Origin: Roseibacillus sp.
GTDB lineage: Bacteria; Verrucomicrobiota; Verrucomicrobiia; Verrucomicrobiales; Akkermansiaceae
Direction of reading: 5' to 3'
Length of the DNA stretch: 64,000 nt
NCBI GenBank assembly: GCA_028821775.1
Contig: JAPKFB010000022.1
Location: forward strand, 1 to 64,000
Positions 17,664 to 28,500 of the stretch are shown in pieces; position 1 is the stretch's first letter, and the number at the start of each line of letters is the position of its first letter. The notes under the pieces were generated by a model. That model saw only the letters and a program-made list of their open reading frames with translations. It did not search any database and was not told where the DNA came from. The translations under genes and the position numbers were made by a program.

Positions 17664-19021
17664 AAAAATTGATCGTCCTCCTTGCCCTCCTTCCCTGCCT
17701 TGCACCAGCTCAGGAAGAGATCGAGCCCGAACTTGCCGGCACCTTGAAATTTGCCAATCGAGACCGCATCAGCGGCTATCCGAAAGGCCTTGATGCCGAA
17801 GGGCACCTCAAGTGGCAGGCCAGCTTCCTCAAGGAGCCCATCTCGATTCGCCCATCTACAATCCTTGAGATGCGCTTGGAGGGCGGGCAGCGGGTTGCCC
17901 CCGATGTTGCGCATCATGCTCTCCTCACCCTCACCAATGGCGACACCCTTCGCGGGCAGCTCGATGCCCTGGATGAAGAGCACGTCACCTTGAAGACCTG
18001 GTATGGCGGCAACCTGAAGATCAAGCGCACGATGGCTTCCAATCTTGAAATCCTGCGTAACGAGCGCGCGGTCTACTCCGGACCGGTCGATTTTGAATCT
18101 TGGAACATCAAGGGCGAACCTGATTCCTGGTCGATGAACACCGGCGTGCTGACATCTTCCAAGGGTGCGGGGATCGCTCGCGAGATCGACTTCCCAGACA
18201 AATGTCGGATTGGTTTCGACGTTTCCTGGCGGAGCGGCCTGCGTTTACGCGTTCTTCTCTTTTCAGACGATGGAGACGACACTCAGCCCGACAATTGCTA
18301 CGACCTCGTCTGCCAACGACGCTTTGTCTATCTTCGCAAACGCTGGATGACGCGCGGGTCCGGGGGCTCCCGGATAGTGGGCCAGGCTAACATCGAAAGC
18401 CTTGCGACCAAGGAGAAGGCGCGCTTTGATTTCTATATCGACCGCACGGTGGGAACGATTGCCCTCTACATCGATGGCGCCCAGGCCCAAGTCTGGACCG
18501 ATCAGGATCCCAAGGTGGGTAAGCTGGGCAATTGGCTCCATTTCATCTCCGAAGACTTTTTCCCAATCCAAGTTTCCCGCATCCGGGTGAGCCCTTGGAA
18601 GGGGGACCTCCCCGAGAATGTGAATACCGCCGCGCTGGAAGAGCAGGAGGACGACGACGGACAACTTATCCGCCTCCAGAATGGCGATCTCGTGATCGGC
18701 GAAGTGGGTCAAATCGCAAATGGAGTTCTCGATATCAAAACGAAGTTCTGCGACATGAAAATTCCTGTTGACCGCATGCGCACGATCGATCTCTCCACCG
18801 GAGAATACGAGGAACCGATCCGCAAGGAAGGCGACGTGCGGGCATGGTTGCAGGCGGGCGGGCGCGTGACCTTCCGTCTCAACACTTTCGATAGGGAGTC
18901 CCTCAGTGGCTACAGTCAGACCTTCGGCGACGCGACCTTCAAGCTGAGCGCATTCTCCCGCATCGAGTTCAATATTTACGATGATGAACTCGAATCGATG
19001 CGGGGCACCAACAACTGGTAA
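17660..19021 (+). CDS. secreted beta-module protein C (tandem paralog 3 of 3)
   Basis: ATGA overlap with B; LTNGDTLRGQLDALDEEHVTLKTWYGGNLKIKR, LQNGDLVIGEVGQI. Confidence 0.75.
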   Translation: MKKLIVLLALLPCLAPAQEEIEPELAGTLKFANRDRISGYPKGLDAEGHLKWQASFLKEPISIRPSTILEMRLEGGQRVAPDVAHHALLTLTNGDTLRGQLDALDEEHVTLKTWYGGNLKIKRTMASNLEILRNERAVYSGPVDFESWNIKGEPDSWSMNTGVLTSSKGAGIAREIDFPDKCRIGFDVSWRSGLRLRVLLFSDDGDDTQPDNCYDLVCQRRFVYLRKRWMTRGSGGSRIVGQANIESLATKEKARFDFYIDRTVGTIALYIDGAQAQVWTDQDPKVGKLGNWLHFISEDFFPIQVSRIRVSPWKGDLPENVNTAALEEQEDDDGQLIRLQNGDLVIGEVGQIANGVLDIKTKFCDMKIPVDRMRTIDLSTGEYEEPIRKEGDVRAWLQAGGRVTFRLNTFDRESLSGYSQTFGDATFKLSAFSRIEFNIYDDELESMRGTNNW

Positions 19022-19540
19022 GCGGGGATAATCCCGCCGGCACCACCCACACCCGCTCTCCGTCCGCTCGGACTTGCTGCGATCGAAGTCGCACCGAGCG
19101 ATCGAGTTGAGACCCCGCTTAAGCTTCTCTCTCATCATCGGGAATCAACGAGTCAGCCTGCAAGCACCTGGTTGGTCAACCCGCGAAGACCAGGCCCGTA
19201 AGATCAGGATGGTCTATCGCGAGAAGGGCAATGACTTGAAGTTTGGCTAATCGCAGATCTCATCGACCGCGCGCCGCGCCGTTGGCTTTGCGTTGGACCC
19301 ATGCACAAATTTAAAACTTGATCGCAGCACCCCTTGCCCCCGTGGAGACGCTTCCCCCACAAGTGGATGCTCTTCGAGACGCTGTGAGCGCGCCCAAATG
19401 CGGGTTGCCATTCGAAGGCTCCCCCCGCTCCTGGTCTCATTGGCGGAAGGAAAAGAGCGCCGGGGATGAACCCGACGCTCTTCACACCTACGATCCCAAT
19501 CGCAATGGATTGTGTTTTATGAATCCAACGCTTTACCAAT

Positions 19541-20383
19541 CTAAATTGGTTTGGGCATTGGCTTCTCCTTTTTACGCAACGCATTTCGCATTTTATCAAG
19601 CGCAACGTTTTGAACTTGCCGAATTCTTTCTCGGGTGACTCCGAATTCTCGTCCGACTTCTTCAAGAGTCATTGGTGTATTTCCGTTCAATCCGAACCTG
19701 GCGTCGATGATTCTGTGCTCTCGATCATCCAGAACATCCAGAAGATCATCGAGTTGATGATGAAGGTTCTTGTCTGCAAGGGCGTCCAGTGGATTCAAAG
19801 CCCGCTCATCACCGATAATTTCACCGTAATTTGTCGATTCTCCCTCATTCACCGGGCCATCGAGCGAGGTAGGTCGCTTAGAAGCCCTCCTTAGAAAAGC
19901 CAATTTTTTGCGGGGAATGCCGATTTCTTCAGCAATCTCATCGTCTGTGGGCTCGCGCCCCATTTGCTCACCCATGAGCATCGTGATGCGCCTCATCTTC
20001 GCAATTTTGTCCACCATGTGAACCGGGAGGCGGATCGTCTTGCTCTGATTTGCGAGCGCCCGCTTGATGGACTGCTTGATCCACCAAGCCGCGTAGGTAC
20101 TTAATTTCCCACCCTTTTCAGGATCAAATCGTTCCACGGCTTTCATCAGGCCGATATTCCCTTCGGAAATCAAATCTGCCAGAGGAAGGCCATAGTTGGA
20201 GTAATCTTGGGCAATTTTGACGACCAAGCGCAGGTTTGCCTTGATCATGTGTGCACGGGCCTTTTTATCGCCCTTCTTGATGCGTGCTGCGAGCTCCACC
20301 TCCTCTTTGGAGCTGAGCAGGTCGGTCTTCGAGATCTCCCGAAGATACACTCGGAGGCTGCTGTCTGAATCTAATCCTGCCAT
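19541..20383 (-). CDS. RNA polymerase sigma factor, primary-type sigma-70 (RpoD/SigA-like)
   Basis: Regions 1.2-4.2: DSSLRVYLREIS, LRLVVKIAQDYSNYGLPLADLISEGNIGLMKAVERFDPEKGGKLSTYAAWWIKQSIKRALANQSKTIRLPVHM, LEEVGREFGVTRERIRQVQNVALDKMR; start set at ATG 20383. Confidence 0.95.
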   Translation of the reverse strand: MAGLDSDSSLRVYLREISKTDLLSSKEEVELAARIKKGDKKARAHMIKANLRLVVKIAQDYSNYGLPLADLISEGNIGLMKAVERFDPEKGGKLSTYAAWWIKQSIKRALANQSKTIRLPVHMVDKIAKMRRITMLMGEQMGREPTDDEIAEEIGIPRKKLAFLRRASKRPTSLDGPVNEGESTNYGEIIGDERALNPLDALADKNLHHQLDDLLDVLDDREHRIIDARFGLNGNTPMTLEEVGREFGVTRERIRQVQNVALDKMRNALRKKEKPMPKPI

Positions 20384-20719
20384 TTCTCTAAACCTTTCTC
20401 TCTCACTGGTTAAACGCCACCTGAGCCAATTTATTTGCCCCGATTTTGTCATCACATTGTAAAAACATTCTTGTCGATAGTTTCATGCAGTCCGTATGCC
20501 CAAGTCGAGATCGGAGTTGGAACAATTCTAATTCCGAAGATGATATTTGTGACTCCCTGGTTTTCAGTAGGTTGCAAACCAAACTTTACCTTCTTGACTT
20601 AATAATGGGCTCAAATGTCACTATGCAATCACCGCATTGGGGTTAACTCAAACGTGACATCGTGGCGCGCCACGTCTGTTTGACTCGGTCAGAGCGTCCC
20701 AAATTCCCTTTTTTCCCTT

Positions 20720-21583
20720 TTGATGATTCTTCGCATTTTTTTCTTTCTCATGGTTTCGGCGGCCCTCCTCCCTGGCTTGGAGCCCGATCCCCACCTTTTG
20801 GACAATGGATCGATTCGCTTGGGCGTAGACAAAGGCTCGGGAGCGAGTGTGTTTTTTCTAGGTGAGAGCAAGACCAAGCGGAATTTGCTCAATCATGCCG
20901 ATCGCGGTCGCTTCGTACAGCAGTCCTTCTATGGCGCCACGGATGGCTCGAAGTGGTCGCAGAAGCCTTGGCGTTGGAATCCTGTGCAAGGCGGGAATTG
21001 GAAGGGAAAGCCCTCCTTCTTGGAATCCTTCAAATCGGACAAGACCTCGCTCTACTCCAAAACCATCCCGCATCACTGGGCGGGGGAACATCTCATCCGC
21101 AGCGTACGCATGGAACAGTGGATCAAACTCAAAGGGAAAATCGCCGAAATTAAATTTCGCTTCACCTACCATGGAGACACCGCTCATCCCAAGGCTCATC
21201 AGGAACTCCCCGCAGTCTTCATGGACTATGCTCTCCCGAACCTGGTCTTTTACAACGGCGACAAACCGTGGACCGGGGACACCCTCACGCGCGTTGTTCC
21301 CGGCTGGCCCAACGAACTTCAGAAATCGACCGAGCATTGGGCTGCCTATCTCGACGAGAACAACTGGGGCTGCGGAGTCTACTTTCCCGGGACCAGCTCG
21401 CTCACGACCTATCGAAACCAGGGCCCTCCCGGACCGGTGGGAAGCGGATGTTCCTATCTGGCTCCCATCCGCACCTTGGCGATCACCAAAGGTATGCGCC
21501 TGACCTACCAGGTTTACTTCACGATCGGGACCGTGGAAGAGATTCGGACTCGCTTTTCCCAGATCCGCAAGCCCCTGAAATAG
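20720..21583 (+). CDS. hypothetical secreted protein
   Basis: 287 aa with signal peptide (MMILRIFFFLMVSAALLPGLE); aromatic-rich beta pattern. Confidence 0.65.
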   Translation: MMILRIFFFLMVSAALLPGLEPDPHLLDNGSIRLGVDKGSGASVFFLGESKTKRNLLNHADRGRFVQQSFYGATDGSKWSQKPWRWNPVQGGNWKGKPSFLESFKSDKTSLYSKTIPHHWAGEHLIRSVRMEQWIKLKGKIAEIKFRFTYHGDTAHPKAHQELPAVFMDYALPNLVFYNGDKPWTGDTLTRVVPGWPNELQKSTEHWAAYLDENNWGCGVYFPGTSSLTTYRNQGPPGPVGSGCSYLAPIRTLAITKGMRLTYQVYFTIGTVEEIRTRFSQIRKPLK

Positions 21584-21781
21584 AGAAGTAGCAGAGCCCC
21601 TTCAGGTGCAGGCGCAAGGCCTTCGTGGAGGGGACCAAAGGAGTGTGACAGAACCGTCACCATTTCAGAGTCTCTCGATGTCCCTTTGTGCCCTTAGAGG
21701 AAAGTCGGTGGCCGAAGCAATCATCCATTCCCTTGGCCTCCCTCTCCTCGGATCTCATTCCCTCACGACTCAGCTTTTGCC

Positions 21782-22465
21782 ATGAAATCGATCAGCAGTC
21801 TCTTTGGCCAGTCACCCTTTGTCCATGTGATGGAGCACGGAGCGAAGGTTGAAGAATGCGTGGGCAGACTCAGAAGTCTCGTCTCCATGGTTTTTGAGAG
21901 CGGCGATCCTGAGCAAATCAACACCATGGCCCTCGAAGTGGCCGACTTGGAGACCGAGGCTGATGGCATCCAAAACAAGATTCACGAAACCCTCTCCGGG
22001 AAGCTTCTGCTCTCGGTGAGCCGCGGCGAACTCTTTGACATCATCGAGCAACAGGACTCAATGGCCGATTGCGCGGAGGAAATCGCGGTGAACTTTACCT
22101 TCCAATCGCTCCGCCTGGCCCCGGGAATTGCAGTCGAGATCAAACGATTCGTGGAAATCGTTTTTCAGAATTGTGCGATCGCCGCCGGGGTGACCTCCAA
22201 ACTGAATTTCCTGATCGAATCCTCTTTTGCAAAACGGGACTCCCAGACCGTGCTCAAGCTCATCAACGAACTTCGCGAACGCGATGACCTTACCCGAGAC
22301 GCCTACCTGGCCGCTACCCGTAAGATCTATTCTTCAGAAGAAACCTACTCCTCCGTCGAGATCATCCTCTGGGTGAGAATCATGGGGCTCTTTCAGGAAC
22401 TGAGTGGATTCGCCGATTGCACCGCCAACGGACTCCGTATCGTGGTCGAGAATCAAAGAAACTAA
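21782..22465 (+). CDS. DUF47/PhoU-like phosphate transport accessory protein
   Basis: ADLETEADGIQNKIHETLSGKLLLSVSRGELFDIIEQQDSMADCAEEIA; 3 bp upstream of Pit transporter. Confidence 0.9.
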   Translation: MKSISSLFGQSPFVHVMEHGAKVEECVGRLRSLVSMVFESGDPEQINTMALEVADLETEADGIQNKIHETLSGKLLLSVSRGELFDIIEQQDSMADCAEEIAVNFTFQSLRLAPGIAVEIKRFVEIVFQNCAIAAGVTSKLNFLIESSFAKRDSQTVLKLINELRERDDLTRDAYLAATRKIYSSEETYSSVEIILWVRIMGLFQELSGFADCTANGLRIVVENQRN

Positions 22466-22468
22466 GTC

Positions 22469-23896
22469 ATGCTTCTCTCCTTTCTCGAAACCACCCTTCC
22501 CTATGGCCAGATTCTTTTGATCCTGGCGGTGATCTTTGGATTTTACATGGCATGGAACATCGGAGCGAACGATGTCGCCAATGCCATGGGAACCTCCGTT
22601 GGTTCTGGCGCCCTCACCGTCACCAAGGCCGTCATCATTGCCGCCATCATGGAGATGGCGGGCGCCGTTTTGGCCGGTAGCGATGTCACAAACACGGTCC
22701 GCAAAGGGATCTTCGATCCCACCGCCTTTGAACCCATGCCCTTGGTTCTGGGATTCCTCGCAGCTCTCCTGGCTTCCGCAGTCTGGTTGCAGATCGCCAC
22801 TTGGAAGGGTTGGCCGGTTTCCACCACGCACTCCATTGTGGGCGCGGTGATCGGAATCGCCATCATGATTGGGGGGCCCTCCGTGGTGAGTTGGGGAGGC
22901 GTCCTCAAAATCGCGGCCTCCTGGGTCACCTCGCCCCTTTGTGGAGGAATTATTTCCTTCCTCCTCTTCCGCTTGATTCAAGGGAAAATAATCAACAACA
23001 AGCGACCGCTGCAACAAGCCTATCGCTACGCTCCTTACCTCGTTTTTTATATCGGTTTTGTACTCACCCTGGTCATGGTCTACAAGGGATTGAAAAACCT
23101 GAAACTGGACCTCAACCTGGGACAGGCCTTGATCGTGGCCACCATCGTGGGCGCGATCTGCTTTGTGCTCTCGCTCGCATGGGTTGGAAAGCTTCGACGG
23201 AAGCATGAAGCCGAACGAGCCGAGCTCGGGGTTGAACTTGAGGACGATCACCCGGAAGGCGTCCCCTTTGTGCGCAAGTCAGATCCCGACATGGATCCCA
23301 TTCTCCGGCCGCCCCTCACCGAGGGATCGGATACCCCAAGCAAACGTTGGGAATACCGGCGCGAGTTTGAGTACTCTCGCCTCGAAAAAATATTCGGCCT
23401 CCTCCTGGTTTTGAGTGCCTGCTTTCTCGCCTTTGCCCATGGGGCGAACGACGTCGCGAATGCCATCGGTCCCCTCGCCGCCGTGGTCGACATCGTGCAG
23501 ACCGGTGAGATCGCCGCCAAATCTGCGGTCCCCATGTGGGTCCTCATGTTGGGCGGAGTCGGGATCGTAATCGGCCTGGCCACTTGGGGATACAAGGTGA
23601 TGGAGACCGTCGGCAAAAAGATCACCGAACTCACCCCCAGCCGTGGCTTCGCAGCAAACATTGGAGCCGCTACCACGATCGTGGTGGCCAGCCGCATGGG
23701 GATGCCGATTTCCACCACTCACACCCTGGTCGGCGCCGTGCTCGGGATCGGTCTCGCCCGGGGCATCGGTTACCTCAATCTCAAGATCGTGCGCGAAATC
23801 GCGATCTCCTGGGTCATCACGATCCCGGCAGGTGGCGGATTCGCCGCCCTCTTCTACCTAATTTTGAATGCGTTCTTTGGGGAGGGGGCGAAGTAG
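22469..23896 (+). CDS. pit: inorganic phosphate transporter, Pit family
   Basis: Duplicated PiT signatures: AWNIGANDVANAMGTSVGS and AFAHGANDVANAIGPLAA; GWPVSTTHSIVGAVIG and GMPISTTHTLVGAVLG. Confidence 0.96.
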   Translation: MLLSFLETTLPYGQILLILAVIFGFYMAWNIGANDVANAMGTSVGSGALTVTKAVIIAAIMEMAGAVLAGSDVTNTVRKGIFDPTAFEPMPLVLGFLAALLASAVWLQIATWKGWPVSTTHSIVGAVIGIAIMIGGPSVVSWGGVLKIAASWVTSPLCGGIISFLLFRLIQGKIINNKRPLQQAYRYAPYLVFYIGFVLTLVMVYKGLKNLKLDLNLGQALIVATIVGAICFVLSLAWVGKLRRKHEAERAELGVELEDDHPEGVPFVRKSDPDMDPILRPPLTEGSDTPSKRWEYRREFEYSRLEKIFGLLLVLSACFLAFAHGANDVANAIGPLAAVVDIVQTGEIAAKSAVPMWVLMLGGVGIVIGLATWGYKVMETVGKKITELTPSRGFAANIGAATTIVVASRMGMPISTTHTLVGAVLGIGLARGIGYLNLKIVREIAISWVITIPAGGGFAALFYLILNAFFGEGAK

Positions 23897-24033
23897 CCCC
23901 GGCCCAACGCAGCCATCAGCGGAGGGACCCGGTCCGCGTGCCCACCGAGGCGCCTCTCAGGATTAGCCCAAAAAAAGAGTCTGAGACATTTCGCGCTGGG
24001 CAAGCCTATTGAGCTGACCCACAAAACCCTCTC

Positions 24034-25443
24034 ATGACTCGCCTGCGCCTCAGCCTCCTCTTCTGCCTCCTCGCCCCTTGCCTCGCGCTTCCCTCCCAAG
24101 CCGCCAAACAACCCAACATCCTCTGGATTTTCATCGAGGACATGTCGGCTTGGATCGACTGTTACGGCGACAAGGTCAACCAGGGCAAGACCCCTAACAT
24201 CGATGCCCTCGCGAAACAGGGAGTGCGTTTTTCGCGTTGCTATGTTCCCTGCCCGGTTTGCTCTCCTTGCCGCTCGGCCATGATCACAGGCGCCTACCAA
24301 ACCACGAACGGCATTCATAATCATCGTTCGTCGCGGAGCCCGGCTGGTGCCATCCGCCTCCCGAAACGAGTCACCACCTTGCCCCAGATCTTTCGCAAGC
24401 ACGGCTACGCCACCTTCAATTCCGGCAAGGAGGACTATAATTTCGTTTTCAAGATGGACGAGCTCTACTCTGTCTCTGGCAAAAAAAGAAACCTCACGGC
24501 TTGGCGCTCGGTGCCCAAGGGCAAACCGTGGTTCGGGCAAATCCAGTTGGCTGGGGGCAAGAGCAACACCAAGAAATGGAAGGACAAAGTGGATCCTGCC
24601 AGCGTCACTCCACCGCCCTACTTCCCCAACAACAAACTTTTTCGCAAGTGGCACGCACACCACTTCGATACCGTTCGTCAGACTGACTCCGACACCAAGA
24701 ACATCATGGACGGCCTCAAGGCCGATGGCTTGCTCGAGAACACCATCATTTTCTGGTTCACCGATCACGGCAACAATCACTCGGTGCGCGCCAAGCAATT
24801 CTGCACCGAGAGCGGAACCCACGTTCCCCTCATCGTCCTGGGCCCGGACGAGCGCCTCGAGGCAGGCGCCCTCCGCAAGGATCTCATTTCCACCCTGGAC
24901 ATCTCCGCCACCTCCCTCTCGATGGCCGGAATCGAGATCCCTGACTACTTCGACGGGGTGAATCTCTTCGCCAAGGACTTCAAGGCCCGCGACCATGTCA
25001 TCTCCGCCCGGGATCGCTGCGACTACACCATCGATTACATTCGCACCGTGCGGACCGAGAATTATCGCTACATCCGCAACTTCCTGACCGATCGTCCGCT
25101 CCTGCAACCCCAGTACCGCGACAACCGGGACTACGTGCAGTTTCTCCGCAAAGGTCATGCCGACGGCACGCTGCCGAAACTCACGGACGAAATTTTCTTC
25201 GGTCCCCGCTCGCCCGAAGAACTGTATGACCTCACCGCAGATCCCCATGAGATCAAGAATCTCGCCAAGGACCCCAAGTTCATCAACGAGCTCAAACGCC
25301 ATCGCATGATCCTCGCCGAGTGGCAGAAATCGACCGATGACAAGGGGCAATATCCCGAGTCGGATGCCGGTTTGCAGGAGGTTCTCGACCAATGGAAGTC
25401 CCGCTGCGTGAACCCGGAGTATGACCGGGTGCGGAAAAAGTAG
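24034..25443 (+). CDS. sulfatase, Cys-type formylglycine motif
   Basis: Signal peptide; QPNILWIFIEDMSAW; CSPCR motif (24259-24273); WFTDHGNNHS. Confidence 0.95.
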   Translation: MTRLRLSLLFCLLAPCLALPSQAAKQPNILWIFIEDMSAWIDCYGDKVNQGKTPNIDALAKQGVRFSRCYVPCPVCSPCRSAMITGAYQTTNGIHNHRSSRSPAGAIRLPKRVTTLPQIFRKHGYATFNSGKEDYNFVFKMDELYSVSGKKRNLTAWRSVPKGKPWFGQIQLAGGKSNTKKWKDKVDPASVTPPPYFPNNKLFRKWHAHHFDTVRQTDSDTKNIMDGLKADGLLENTIIFWFTDHGNNHSVRAKQFCTESGTHVPLIVLGPDERLEAGALRKDLISTLDISATSLSMAGIEIPDYFDGVNLFAKDFKARDHVISARDRCDYTIDYIRTVRTENYRYIRNFLTDRPLLQPQYRDNRDYVQFLRKGHADGTLPKLTDEIFFGPRSPEELYDLTADPHEIKNLAKDPKFINELKRHRMILAEWQKSTDDKGQYPESDAGLQEVLDQWKSRCVNPEYDRVRKK

Positions 25444-25591
25444 GGCTCCAGAGCCGTGTGATCCCCCGCGGGTATCAGGGAGCCCCTACCTCCGTATCCG
25501 GAGGCCACACGTCTGCAGAAGCGCCCCAACTTCGAGGGTGAATTTCTCGCCAGATCCCATAGGCTTTTGGTCGCTTACTCATTTCTTCAGC

Positions 25592-28500
25592 ATGCCACTC
25601 CGCTCCCTTCTCCTCCTTGGGCTCACTACCCTCTCTTGCAACGGCGCCGTTCTTGTCGCCCGGGCCGCTCAGTGGAACTACCTCAAAGGAACCGTTGAAG
25701 CATCCGCGCCCACTTCCGCCTGGCGCGGGGTTGACTTCAATGACGCCACTTGGACAGTCGGCAACGCGCCCTTCCGCTACGGTGATGGCAGCGGGGGGAC
25801 CAACCTCACCGACATGCGGGGCAACTACACCACCCTGTTCCTCAGGCGCACGTTCAACGTCACTGAGGTCGCTCTCATTTCGAGTCTCGAGCTCATCATC
25901 GATTTTGACGACGGCTACGCCCTCTGGATCAACGGATCTCTCGTTCATTCGCAGAATCCGCCCCAAACCTATACCTACCTCGCCACCGCTGGGGGCAGTC
26001 ACGAGTCGGGCACCTTCCAGAGCTTTCCGCTCCCAAACCCGCAGGATTTTCTCGTCGAAGGGGTGAACACCATCGCGATCCAGGTCTTCAACGTCAACTC
26101 TACCAGTAGCGACCTCATGATGAATCCCGAGCTCGTCTCGACCGCTCCCGATTCCGAGCCTCCGGTGGTGGTCAACCTCACCCCAGCTCCGGGCAACGTC
26201 ATGGACTTGTCTCAAATCACGGTGACCTTCTCGGAACCGGTCAGCGGAATCGATGCGAGCGACATGACCATCAATGACGTGGAGGCCCAGTCGGTGTCAG
26301 GGGGAGGCGATCAGTATACCTTCAGCTTCGCGTCCGTCCCCTTCGGCCCTGCCACGGTGGAATGGAGCCAGGATCACGGAATTAGGGACACTGCTTCGCC
26401 CTCCAACCCATTCGACTCAATAGTCCCCGGCGAGGTGCGTTCCTATCTTGTGATCGATGACCTCCCACCCACCACCACCGGTCTCTTGCCTCCGCCCAAT
26501 CTGATCCTGCGCGACCTGAAGGATGTCTCGGTGAGTTTCTCCGAACCCGTCACCAGAGTGCATGCCGGCGACCTCCTCGCCAACGGCACTCCTGCCACCG
26601 CCGTCAGCGGCGCCGGGGCCGGACCCTACGTCTTTTCCTTCAGCGCCCTCGGGGACGGCCCCCTTGCGATGAGCTGGGCCAGCAATCACGGAATCACCGA
26701 CCTCGCGGCGGACCCCAACAGCTTTCTCGGAGCCAGCTGGTCCTACACCATCGATCCCAACGCAAACCCGGGGAGCATTTCGATCAATGAGCTTATTGCG
26801 TCCAATCGCTCCGGTCGCCTTGATGAAGATGGTGAAGCCACCGATTGGATCGAACTTCACAATTTCGGCACCACCCCGGTCAATGTCATGGGCTGGTCGC
26901 TCAGCGACGATCCCAATGAACCCAGCAAGTTCATCCTGCCGGATCGCAGTATCACCGCAGGCGGATACCTCCTCATTTCTGCCTCCGGAAAGAACCGCAC
27001 CCATGTGGGGGCGGGTGAGATTCACACCGGCTTCAAACTGGCTGCCTCTGGCGAGTATCTCGGCCTCTTCACACCCGAACTCCCCCGCGCGGTCGCAGAT
27101 GAACTGGCCCCTGCCTTCCCCGTGCAGCGCAATGATCATTCCTACGGCCGTGATAACCTCGGGACTTGGCGCTATTACTCCAGCCCAACCCCCGGCAGCC
27201 CCAATGGCAACAGCACGATTTTGGGACTCCTACCCCCGCCCCACGTGAATATCCCACGCGGATTCTACCGCTTGGCTTTCGACCTGCACTTCGCTTCCGA
27301 GGACCCGCTAGCCACCATTCGCTACACCACCAACGGAAGTGAACCAACCTCCACCAACGGCACCGTCTACACCAACTCAATCCGTGTCACGAGCACACGG
27401 GTGATTCGAGCCGCGGCCTTTCGCAGAGGATACCTGCCCTCCGAGATCATCACCCATAGCTACTTTTATAACGCATCCTCGGCGGTGCGCTCCCTCCCCG
27501 TGGTTTCCCTCACTACTGACAACAGTAATCTCTGGGGATCAACCGGGATCCAGGAAACCAATCCGCGCAACACCACCAAGCGGGGCATCGCCTGGGAACG
27601 TCCCGTCTCGGCGGAACTCATCAACCCGGACAACAGCGGATTCCAGAAAAATTGCGGGCTTCGTGTACAGGGCGGTGACTACGTTCGAGGACGCTACAAC
27701 CCCAATGGCGGGTTGCCGTTTTCAAAGTACTCCTTTCGACTCTATTTCCGCGGTGATTACGGCCCCACCATGCTCGACTACCCGTTCTTCGAGGACTCCG
27801 AAGTGGAACTCTTTGATCGCATCACCCTGCGCGCCGGAATGAACGACCACTCCAATCCCTTCATCGTCGATGAGATGGTCCGACGCATGCAGTTCGAGAC
27901 CAAGAATGTGGCGGCCCGGGGAAACTTCATCAACCTCTTCATCAACGGCCAATACAAAGGATACTACAATGCCACCGAACGCATCGATGATGACTTCATG
28001 CGCTCTTGGCATGGCGGCGACAACCGCTGGGACGTCATCGCACAGTTTGGCGAAGTGCGGGAAGGAGACTCCGCCGAATGGAACAGCATGCGCAGTATCG
28101 TGGGGCGAGACATGACCATCCCCACCAACTACCAGGCTGCCCTGCAGGTCCTCGACCTCGACAACTTCATCGACTACCTTCTCGTCAATGTCTACGGAGG
28201 CACCGGCGACTGGCCGCACAACAACTGGCGCGCAGCCCGGGAGCGGGTAAGCGGTGCCAAGTTCCGCTTCTACGTCTGGGACGCCGAATGGTCGTTCGGA
28301 AACCTCGGGCGCTCCGTCAGCGGGAACACCCTCACCGGTGAACTTGGCGGGGACTCCGAAATCGCTCTCCTCTATCAGTCACTCCTACAAAGTGCCGAGT
28401 TCCGTCTCCGTTGGGCCGACCGTGCGCACAAACATTTCTACAACGGAGGCTCCATGGAGGATGCGCGTAATCTCGAACGCTATGAAGAATTGCGCAGCAA

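Noticed and set aside
19022-19540. Coding-like tail ...STREDQARKIRMVYREKGNDLKFG* in the intergenic region after the paralog operon
   Set aside because: No start codon or family signal; could be chance, so not called as a gene
23854-25392. 512 aa minus-strand ORF antisense to the first sulfatase
   Set aside because: Antisense to a clear sulfatase; no recognisable domain
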